From CALXXL01 sp034926605 (GTDB lineage Bacteria; Verrucomicrobiota; Lentisphaeria; Victivallales; Victivallaceae), in contig JAYFQV010000008.1 in NCBI GenBank assembly GCA_034926605.1, positions 1 through 64,000 on the forward strand: a stretch of DNA of 64,000 nt, read 5' to 3'. The notes below the pieces were generated by a model that was not told the DNA's origin, ran no database searches, and saw only the letters and a list, made by a program, of their open reading frames with translations. The position numbers and the translations under genes were made by a program. Below, in pieces: positions 26,701 through 33,590 of this stretch. Position 1 is the first letter of the stretch, and every line of letters begins with the position of its first letter.

Positions 26701-27621
26701 ATGGAAAACATTGCGAATACGGTAGTGGAGAAAATCGGCAACACGCCTCTGGTGAGAATCAACAAACTTGGCCGGGGCGCCGCCGAAGTGGTGGTGAAAT
26801 TGGAGTCTTTCAACCCGGCCAGTTCGGTCAAAGACCGCATTGCGCTGGCGATGATCGAGGCGGCGGAAAAATCCGGCGTGCTCAAACCCGGCGGGCTGAT
26901 AATCGAACCAACCAGCGGCAACACCGGCATCGGACTGGCGCTGGTGGCGGCGGTGAAGGGATACAGACTGCTCCTCACCATGCCGGACACCATGAGCGTC
27001 GAACGCCGTAAACTGCTTCTTGCCTATGGTGCGGAGCTGGTGCTGACCGAAGGCGCCAAGGGGATGCCGGGCGCAATCGCGAAAGCGGAGGAGCTCCATG
27101 CGGCCAATCCGGGGTCGTTCATGCCTCAGCAGTTTGAGAATCCGGCCAATCCGGAGTACCACCGCCGCCACACCGCCGAGGAAATATGGCGGGACACTGA
27201 CGGCCGGGTCGACGCGTTCGTGGCCGGTGTCGGTACCGGCGGAACCCTGACCGGCGTGGGAGAGGTACTCAAACAGCGCAATCCGGCGGTGAAAATCATT
27301 GCGGTGGAGCCGGACGCCAGTCCGGTGCTTTCCGGCGGCAAACCGGGGCCGCACAGGATACAGGGCATCGGCGCCGGATTTGTTCCAAAGGTGCTGGACA
27401 CCAAGATAATCGACAGGATAGTCCAGGTTTCAGCCGAAAATGCCGGGCGTACCGCCCGCGAGGCCGCCAGGCTGGAAGGTCTGCTGATAGGCATATCTTC
27501 CGGGGCGGCCTTGTATGCGGCGCTGGAACTGGCCAAGCAGCCCGAATTCGCGGGCAAACGGATTGTGGCGCTGCTGCCCGATTCCGGAGAGCGTTATCTT
27601 TCAACCTGGTTGTTTGAATAG
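26701..27621 (+). CDS. cysK: Cysteine synthase A (O-acetylserine sulfhydrylase)
   Basis: The 306-residue protein is a full-length PLP beta-family enzyme that makes cysteine from O-acetylserine and sulfide in the cytoplasm. The Schiff-base Lys is K44 in NPASSVKDR; the substrate loop is EPTSGNTGIG and the phosphate-binding Gly loop GVGTGGTLTG. GAGGAGGG lies seven nt before the ATG. It is the first structural gene of an eight-gene operon for sulfur amino acids and sulfur-dependent cofactors, preceded by a promoter and a polycysteine leader frame. CysK is preferred over CysM or cystathionine beta-synthase because there is no extra regulatory domain and the SGNTG loop is intact. Confidence 0.96.
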   Translation: MENIANTVVEKIGNTPLVRINKLGRGAAEVVVKLESFNPASSVKDRIALAMIEAAEKSGVLKPGGLIIEPTSGNTGIGLALVAAVKGYRLLLTMPDTMSVERRKLLLAYGAELVLTEGAKGMPGAIAKAEELHAANPGSFMPQQFENPANPEYHRRHTAEEIWRDTDGRVDAFVAGVGTGGTLTGVGEVLKQRNPAVKIIAVEPDASPVLSGGKPGPHRIQGIGAGFVPKVLDTKIIDRIVQVSAENAGRTAREAARLEGLLIGISSGAALYAALELAKQPEFAGKRIVALLPDSGERYLSTWLFE

Positions 27622-27637
27622 AACCGAGGAGGCGCCC

Positions 27638-28918
27638 ATGACCGACAAAAAATACCATCTTGAAACACTTGCGCTTCACGCCGGCCAGGTTCCCGACCCG
27701 GCCACGTTGTCCCGCGCTGTGCCGGTGTATCGTACCACCGCTTACAGTTTCCGCAACTCGCAACACGGCGCCGATCTGTTTGCTTTGAAGGAGACTGGCA
27801 ATATCTACGCCAGACTGATGAATCCCACCAACGACGTGCTTGAAAAGCGGTTGGCGGCGCTCGACGGCGGCAAGGCGGCACTTACCTTGTCCAGCGGCAC
27901 GGCGGCGATCTATTTTGCGATCACCAATCTGGCGAAACTGGGCGATGAGATCGTGGCCGCGAGCAATCTGTACGGCGGCACCTTCACCCAGTTCGACGCG
28001 ATTCTGCCCCAGCAGGGTATCACGGTGCGTTTCACCGCTGTGAACGACTTTGCCGAAGTCGAAGCCGCGATCAACGGCAAAACCCGCGCGATCTTCATCG
28101 AGACGGTAGGCAATCCCGGCCTGGACGTGGCCGACATCGAAGGCTATGCGGCAGTCGCGAGAAAACATCATCTGCCGCTGGTGGTCGATGCCACCTTTAC
28201 GCCGCCCACGCTGCTGCGTCCGATCGAACATGGCGCCAACATCGTGATACATTCGCTGTCCAAGTGGATCGGCGGCCACGGCACCGGCATCGGCGGCGCG
28301 GTGATCGACGGAGGGAACTTCGACTGGAGCGATCCCAGGTTCGCGCTTTACAACGAACCCGACCGCGGCTATCACGGTCTTCGCTTCGCTCACGACCTGG
28401 GCGATTTGAATCCGCTGGCGTTCATCCTGCGTCTGCGAACCGTCGGTCTGCGGAATCAGGGGCCGACGCTGGCGCCGGACGCGGCATGGATATTCCTGCA
28501 GGGGGTGGAGTCGCTGCCGCTGCGGATGAGAAAACACAGTGAAAACGCGCTGGCGGTGGCGGAATTTCTGAGCAGGCATCCGAAAGTGTCGTGGGTGAAG
28601 TATCCCGGACTGAACGGCGGAAAACTGGCGGAGAAGTATCTGCCGGACGGTGCCGGCGGGATGGTGGTGTTCGGCGTCCGAGGCGGCGCGACGAAGGCGC
28701 GGGAGCTGGTGGACGGCGTGGAGTTGTTCAGCATTCTTGCGAATGTCGGCGACGCGAAGAGCCTTATCATTCATCCGGCCAGCACCACCCATTCGCAGCT
28801 TTCGGCGGAAGATCAGCGGAAGTCCGGTCTCCCGCCGGAGCTGGTGCGGCTGTCGATCGGAATAGAGCACATCGACGACATCATCGGCGCGCTTTCCGAC
28901 GCGCTGGACCGGATATGA
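27638..28918 (+). CDS. metY: O-acetylhomoserine sulfhydrylase (aminocarboxypropyltransferase)
   Basis: The 426-residue protein belongs to the Cys/Met-metabolism PLP family. Length and the insertion around PDRGYHGLRF match O-acetylhomoserine sulfhydrylases, which form homocysteine directly from sulfide. The PLP lysine is K209 in HSLSKWIGGHGT; the early NIYARLMNPTNDVLEKR and LSSGTAAIYFA are conserved. AGGAGG lies seven nt before ATG 27638, 16 nt after cysK. With cysK it lets the cell draw both cysteine and methionine precursors from free sulfide. Cystathionine gamma-synthase is less likely on size. Confidence 0.94.
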   Translation: MTDKKYHLETLALHAGQVPDPATLSRAVPVYRTTAYSFRNSQHGADLFALKETGNIYARLMNPTNDVLEKRLAALDGGKAALTLSSGTAAIYFAITNLAKLGDEIVAASNLYGGTFTQFDAILPQQGITVRFTAVNDFAEVEAAINGKTRAIFIETVGNPGLDVADIEGYAAVARKHHLPLVVDATFTPPTLLRPIEHGANIVIHSLSKWIGGHGTGIGGAVIDGGNFDWSDPRFALYNEPDRGYHGLRFAHDLGDLNPLAFILRLRTVGLRNQGPTLAPDAAWIFLQGVESLPLRMRKHSENALAVAEFLSRHPKVSWVKYPGLNGGKLAEKYLPDGAGGMVVFGVRGGATKARELVDGVELFSILANVGDAKSLIIHPASTTHSQLSAEDQRKSGLPPELVRLSIGIEHIDDIIGALSDALDRI

Positions 28919-28961
28919 TGCGGACGTGGTTGTCGCCCGCAATCCGGATCGGGAGATATTG

Positions 28962-29867
28962 ATGGATATGGCAAGAGAGATCCGCCGTCTGCAAGCGATG
29001 CGTAACGCGGTGATTCTGGCTCACAATTACACCGTGCCGGAGGTTCAGGACATCGCCGATTTCGTGGGCGACTCGCTGGAACTGAGCCGCAAGGCCGCCG
29101 ACTGCCGCGCGCCGGTGATCGTGTTCTGCGGGGTGAGGTTCATGGCCGAAACCGCCAAAATACTGTCGCCGGAGGCGGTGGTGCTGCACCCGAATCCCAA
29201 CGCCGGGTGTCCGATGGCGGACATGGTCGGCCCGGAAGCGGTGGCGACTTATCGGAAAGCGCATCCGGATACGGTGATCGTGGCCTATGTCAACACCACC
29301 GCCGCAACGAAGACGCAGGTGGATGTCTGCTGTACATCGGGCAATGCCGAGAAGATAATCGCGGGGATTCCGAAGGATGAAGAAATACTTTTTCTGCCCG
29401 ACGCCAACCTGGGATGCAATATCGCCGGGAAGCTGAACCGCCCGATGGATTTGTGGCCGGGGTTCTGCCCGACGCACAACCGGATTTTGCCGGAACAGGT
29501 CGCGGCGGCCCGGATGGGGCATCCCGGCGCAACCGTGCTGCTGCATCCGGAATGTCTTCCGGCGGCGGCGGCGCTGGCTGATTATACGCTAAGTACCGGC
29601 GGCATGCTGAAATTCGTGCGGGAATCCGCGGAAACGGAATTCGTCATCGGTACCGAAACCGGCATCCTTCACCGTATGAAAAAGGAAAACCCGGACAAAC
29701 GGTTTTATCCGCTTTCGCCGGAGCCGGTATGTCCTAATATGAAGAAGATCACACTGGAAGATGTGCTGTTTTCGTTGCAGGACATGTCCCCGCGGATCGA
29801 ACTCGACCCGGAAACCATTGCCATGGCGCGTTTGCCCATCGAACGGATGCTGGCGGCGACGCCGTAA
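28962..29867 (+). CDS. nadA: Quinolinate synthase A
   Basis: The 301-residue protein condenses iminoaspartate with dihydroxyacetone phosphate to quinolinate for NAD synthesis, using an oxygen-sensitive [4Fe-4S] cluster. The three ligands of the NadA fold are present at C83 (NAGCPMADM), C169 (PGFCPTHN) and C257 (EPVCPNM), and AHNYTVPEVQD marks the first domain. GGGAG precedes ATG 28962. No nadB or nadC lies in the window, so the iminoaspartate source must be elsewhere. Its place between metY and bioB groups a sulfur/iron-dependent enzyme with other users of that supply. Confidence 0.95.
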   Translation: MDMAREIRRLQAMRNAVILAHNYTVPEVQDIADFVGDSLELSRKAADCRAPVIVFCGVRFMAETAKILSPEAVVLHPNPNAGCPMADMVGPEAVATYRKAHPDTVIVAYVNTTAATKTQVDVCCTSGNAEKIIAGIPKDEEILFLPDANLGCNIAGKLNRPMDLWPGFCPTHNRILPEQVAAARMGHPGATVLLHPECLPAAAALADYTLSTGGMLKFVRESAETEFVIGTETGILHRMKKENPDKRFYPLSPEPVCPNMKKITLEDVLFSLQDMSPRIELDPETIAMARLPIERMLAATP

Positions 29868-29876
29868 AAGGAATTT

Positions 29877-30869
29877 ATGAAACTGAATCATGATATCGTC
29901 AGCGCCTATAAGGTGCTCGACGGAGAAAAAATCACCGAATCCGAAGCGATGTCGCTGACCGGAGTTTCCGGAAATGATATTCTCGACCTCGTGTCGCTGG
30001 CCAACAAGGTGCGGGACAAATTCGCGCCGAAGATCGTCGCCTGCTCGATCATCAACGCCAAGTCCGGCGTCTGTTCCCAGAACTGCAAGTTCTGCGCGCA
30101 GTCCGGCCATCATCGCACCGGGGCCGAAACCTATGCGCTGCTGCCGCCGGAAGAGATTCTGGCTTCGGCCCGGAGGATATACGACCTTGGCGTCAGGAGT
30201 TACGGCATTGTAACCAGTGGGTTTGGCTATACCGAACCGGGCGGGGAATTCAACCGGATAATTGCCGCGATGGATTTGCTGAGGCGGGAGTTGCCGGAAC
30301 TGAAACTCTGCCTGTCGCTGGGGGTTTTGTCCGAAACCACCGCCCGGATGCTGGCGGAGCACGGCGCATGGCGCTACAACATGAATTTGCAGACCAACCC
30401 CGACCGCTATGCCGAACTGATTTCCGACACCCATTCGATCGTCGCCAAGATACAGACCATCCGCTATTTGCAGAAGCACGGGGTCAGCATATGCTGCGGC
30501 GGGATACTCGGACTCGGTGAAAGCTGGCAGGATCGGGTCAAAATGGCGTTTGCCTGCCGAGACCTCGATGTGGACGGCATTCCGCTTAACGTGCTGCTGC
30601 CGATCGAAGGCACGCCGCTGGAGGATCAACCGGTGATGGATGCGGCAGACGTCGCCAAAGCCTTTGCGATTTTCCGGCTGGTCAACCCCGGCAGAATGAT
30701 AAAATTCGCCGCAGGTCGCGAAACCGCGATGAAGGACTTTCAGGGCCTCCTCATGCTTGCGGGCATGAACAGCATGATTACCGGCGGCTATCTCACCACC
30801 CGCGGGCGCAGCGTCGAGGAGGACCGCGGTTTTCTGCATCAGTTGACTCTTTTTACCGAGAACGCATAG
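29877..30869 (+). CDS. bioB: Biotin synthase (radical SAM), variant auxiliary-cluster residues
   Basis: The 330-residue radical SAM enzyme inserts sulfur into dethiobiotin. The SAM cluster cysteines are C66, C70 and C73 (GVCSQNCKFCAQS). Aligned by eye with E. coli BioB, the [2Fe-2S] ligands C97, C128, C188 and R260 become Y109, C145, C206 and K276, with an extra C207 beside C206. YNHNLDT becomes YNMNLQT. Two ligands are thus changed, suggesting a different sulfur-donor cluster, as described for 'type II' BioB of anaerobes with a [4Fe-5S] cluster. AAGGAA precedes the ATG; it lies nine nt after nadA. No other bio gene is in the window. A different sulfur-inserting reaction is possible but less likely. 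Confidence 0.88.
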   Translation: MKLNHDIVSAYKVLDGEKITESEAMSLTGVSGNDILDLVSLANKVRDKFAPKIVACSIINAKSGVCSQNCKFCAQSGHHRTGAETYALLPPEEILASARRIYDLGVRSYGIVTSGFGYTEPGGEFNRIIAAMDLLRRELPELKLCLSLGVLSETTARMLAEHGAWRYNMNLQTNPDRYAELISDTHSIVAKIQTIRYLQKHGVSICCGGILGLGESWQDRVKMAFACRDLDVDGIPLNVLLPIEGTPLEDQPVMDAADVAKAFAIFRLVNPGRMIKFAAGRETAMKDFQGLLMLAGMNSMITGGYLTTRGRSVEEDRGFLHQLTLFTENA

Positions 30870-30876
30870 GCCGACC

Positions 30877-31074
30877 ATGAAGATCGTTTATCAGGGCAGA
30901 GCCGCGGAAACCTCCGCCGTCACGGTGGCCGGGTTCTTGGCCGAACGTCAAATTCCGGTTCAGGCCGTGGTACTGGAACTGAATGGAGAGATATGCGGCG
31001 GCCCGGAGGCGGAGACGCGGCCTCTGTGCGAAGGAGATGTGCTTGACGCTTTTCGAATTGTTCCGGGAGGATAA
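30877..31074 (+). CDS. thiS: Sulfur carrier protein ThiS
   Basis: The 65-residue ubiquitin-like protein ends in the required IVPGG; the terminal Gly is adenylated by ThiF and then thiocarboxylated to deliver sulfur to ThiG for the thiazole ring. The beta-grasp pattern is visible (VVLELNGEIC, EGDVLDAFRIVPGG). It starts seven nt after bioB and is followed by thiF after four nt. Confidence 0.93.
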   Translation: MKIVYQGRAAETSAVTVAGFLAERQIPVQAVVLELNGEICGGPEAETRPLCEGDVLDAFRIVPGG

Positions 31075-31078
31075 TCGG

Positions 31079-31684
31079 ATGCCGGCGAATTTATATCTTT
31101 CGGAAGCGGAACGCGGCGCGTTGGAAAATGCGGTCGTGGGAATAGCGGGGGCTGGCGGATTGGGGTCGAATTGTGCAGCGCATCTGGTGCGGGCCGGAGT
31201 CAGGCGCCTGGTGATCGCCGACTTCGACACCGTGACCGAGAGCAATTTGAACCGCCAGTTTTTCTTCCGCGACCAGATCGGCTACAAGAAAATCGATGCG
31301 CTGCGGGAGAACCTTCTAAGAATCGAACCCGGACTCGAATTGGAATTACATGATTCGGAACTGAACGCAGGCAACATTGCCGCCATATTCGAAAAGTGAG
31401 GCATTGTGGCAGAGGCGTTCGACCGCGCCGAAGCCAAGGCAATGCTGTTGCGCGAACTGCTGCCGTCCGGCAAAACGGTGGTCGCGGCCAGCGGCATTGC
31501 CGGCTGGGGAGATTCCAACACGATTACCGTGCGCCGGATCGGGCGCAATCTGGTGATGGCGGGTGATTGCCGGTCCGCAGTGGATCCGGACGCGGGGTTG
31601 AACCCGGCTTCGCCGCGCGTAGGCATTGCTGCCGCGATGCAGGCCAACAGCATCGTGGCGATAATACTGAAAAAAGAGCTGTAA
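31079..31684 (+). pseudogene. thiF: thiF (ThiS adenylyltransferase) interrupted by an in-frame TGA
   Basis: Read through, the protein has 201 residues, normal for the short ThiF family that pairs with ThiH. The first part (31079-31396) has the nucleotide loop GIAGAGGLGSN and ESNLNRQFF; a TGA at 31397-31399 follows FEK, and the same frame continues with GIVAEAFDRAEAKAM and VVAASGIAGWG to 31684. There is no frameshift, and both halves look well conserved. In relatives I recall, this position is often Cys or Ala before D-I-V-E-A-F-D. Options are a nonsense mutation (TGC or TGT to TGA), selenocysteine, or re-initiation at GTG 31406, which has GAGG four nt upstream. A stem GCATTG/CAATGC follows the TGA. 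GGGAGG precedes ATG 31079. Confidence 0.75.
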
Positions 31685-31701
31685 ACAGAGGAAATGCCAA
31701 C

Positions 31702-32475
31702 ATGAAAGAATTGATGATCGGCGGGCGGACGTTTGCCAGCCGTTTTTTTCTCGGAACCGGCAAGTTTGCTTCAACTGAAATCTTCGCCGCCGCGCTTGAA
31801 GCGTCGGAAACCCAGCTGGTTACCGTGGCGTTGACGCGGGTGGACCCTGCCGATGCCGCGCACGACGGCATTCTGCGCGCCGTTGACCGCGACCGGGTTG
31901 AGATCATGCTGAATACTTCCGGGGCCCGCGACGCGGAGGAGGCCGTCCGCATCGCAAGAATCGGCGAGGCCGCCGGGTTTCGCTGGATAAAGCTGGAAAT
32001 TCATCCGGATGCCCGTTATCTGCTGCCTGATCCGGTTGAAACGCTGAAGGCGGTAGAAAACCTCGCCAAGCGCGGGCTGGTGGTTCTGCCCTATATCAAC
32101 GCCGATCCGGTTCTGGCGCGCCGACTCGAAGAAGCCGGAGCGGCGGCGGTGATGCCGCTGGGTGCTCCCATCGGCTCCAACCGCGGCATCCGCACCCGGG
32201 ACATGATCGAGATCATAATCGAACAGAGCCATGTTCCGGTGGTGATTGACGCCGGGATCGGCCTGCCGTCCCATGCGGCGGAGGCGATTGAAATGGGTGC
32301 GGACGCGGTACTTGTCAATACCGCGGTCGCGGCGGCCGACGACCCGGTAGGGATGGCAGAGGCGTTCAAACTGGCGGTCAGGGCCGCCGAACTGGGGATT
32401 ATGGCCGGGCCGCCCGCTGTCGGGCGCGTCGCGTCGGCCACCAGCCCGCTGCGCACCTTCGATATTTTCAAATGA
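31702..32475 (+). CDS. thiG: Thiazole synthase ThiG
   Basis: The 257-residue TIM-barrel enzyme forms the thiazole phosphate from deoxyxylulose phosphate, dehydroglycine and ThiS thiocarboxylate. Conserved parts include SRFFLGTGKF, NTSGARDAEEAV, the Schiff-base Lys in FRWIKLEIHPD, and PLGAPIGSNRGI with DAGIGLPSHA. GAGGAA precedes ATG 31702, 17 nt after the end of thiF. Dehydroglycine comes from the ThiH encoded next. Confidence 0.96.
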   Translation: MKELMIGGRTFASRFFLGTGKFASTEIFAAALEASETQLVTVALTRVDPADAAHDGILRAVDRDRVEIMLNTSGARDAEEAVRIARIGEAAGFRWIKLEIHPDARYLLPDPVETLKAVENLAKRGLVVLPYINADPVLARRLEEAGAAAVMPLGAPIGSNRGIRTRDMIEIIIEQSHVPVVIDAGIGLPSHAAEAIEMGADAVLVNTAVAAADDPVGMAEAFKLAVRAAELGIMAGPPAVGRVASATSPLRTFDIFK

Positions 32476-32488
32476 GGAAAACGGCATC

Positions 32489-33589
32489 ATGTTTCCCGAA
32501 CTGAAATTCACCGGAACCCATATAACGGATTACTGCGAATCGGTCACGCCGGAAATGGTCGCGGCATCGCTGGAAAAGTCGAGATGCGACTATTTCGACC
32601 TGCTCAATCTGCTTTCGCCCGCCGCCGCCGGGCATGTTTACGCCATGCGGAAACGGTCGTCGCTGGCCCGCCGCCGCTATTATGGCAGAACAGTTTCGCT
32701 TTACGCGCCTCTGTATATTTCCAACACCTGCGTCAACTCGTGCAAGTATTGCGATTTCAACATTCGTCACAAGGCCGAGCGCCGGATACTGACGATGGAC
32801 GAGATAAGGCGCGAAGGCGAAGCCGTGCGGAAAAGCGGCATCGACTCGCTGTTGATCGTGGCCGGAGAAGACCCGGCGCATATAACGACGGATTTTTTGT
32901 GCGAAGTCGGGCGCGGACCCGGAAAAATGTTTTCCTATCTCGCGCTGGAAGTCGCTCCGCGTGACGAGGCGGACTACCGCGGGCTGTTTGCCGCCGGGTA
33001 CGAAGGTCTCACCTGCTTTCAGGAAACTTACGATCAGACACTGTATAAAGAACTCCATCCCGCCGGCCCGAAAAGCGACTTCGAATATCGGGTCTGGACT
33101 CAACGGCGGGCGGGAAGGGCGGGATTCCGGACGCTCGGCATGGCGTTTCTGCTTGGACTGGCCGACTGGCGGACGGAAGCCGCCAGCCTCGGTGCCCACG
33201 CGCTTTATCTGATGAAGGAGTGCGTCCGAAGCAAAATTCAGTTTGCATTTCCGCGCATTACGCCGGTCAGCGGCGGATTTCAGCCCGCGCATCCGGTCGG
33301 CGACGTCGCACTGGAGCAGATGATGCTGGCCTTCCGCATTGTGTTTCCGGAATGCGGCATTACCGTCTCCACCCGGGAAACACCCGAGTTTCGGGATATG
33401 ATAGTGCAGAGTTGTGCCGACAACATGAGCGCCGGGTCCCGGGTCACGCCCGGCGGCTACGCCGTTCTCGCCGCCCGCGATGTGGCGCAGTTCACACTGA
33501 ACGATTCCCGCAGCCCGTCGGAGGTCTGCACCGCCATACGTCGAAACGGTCAGGAGGCCGTATTCAAGAATTGGGACGGCCGCATATAA
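32489..33589 (+). CDS. thiH: 2-iminoacetate synthase ThiH (radical SAM)
   Basis: The 366-residue radical SAM enzyme cleaves tyrosine to dehydroglycine (2-iminoacetate) and p-cresol, the anaerobic route replacing ThiO. The cluster motif is CVNSCKYC (about residues 81-88), preceded by YAPLYISN; later CFQETYD and FPRITPVSGG are conserved. It ends one nt from the convergent NRPS stop with no obvious terminator between, so the two transcripts may run into each other. Presence of ThiH instead of ThiO fits anaerobic life. Confidence 0.95.
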   Translation: MFPELKFTGTHITDYCESVTPEMVAASLEKSRCDYFDLLNLLSPAAAGHVYAMRKRSSLARRRYYGRTVSLYAPLYISNTCVNSCKYCDFNIRHKAERRILTMDEIRREGEAVRKSGIDSLLIVAGEDPAHITTDFLCEVGRGPGKMFSYLALEVAPRDEADYRGLFAAGYEGLTCFQETYDQTLYKELHPAGPKSDFEYRVWTQRRAGRAGFRTLGMAFLLGLADWRTEAASLGAHALYLMKECVRSKIQFAFPRITPVSGGFQPAHPVGDVALEQMMLAFRIVFPECGITVSTRETPEFRDMIVQSCADNMSAGSRVTPGGYAVLAARDVAQFTLNDSRSPSEVCTAIRRNGQEAVFKNWDGRI

Positions 33590-33590
33590 G

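Noticed and set aside
27296..28942. 548-codon antisense frame over cysK/metY
   Set aside because: Covers two clear PLP enzymes on the other strand; no domain, Arg/His-rich shadow.
29589..30878. 429-codon antisense frame over nadA/bioB
   Set aside because: Shadow of two well-defined enzymes.
31397..31445. Definite SECIS element after the thiF TGA
   Set aside because: Stem and distance fit, but the apical loop lacks an early G and the pairing can arise from GC-rich coding sequence; kept as a hypothesis only.
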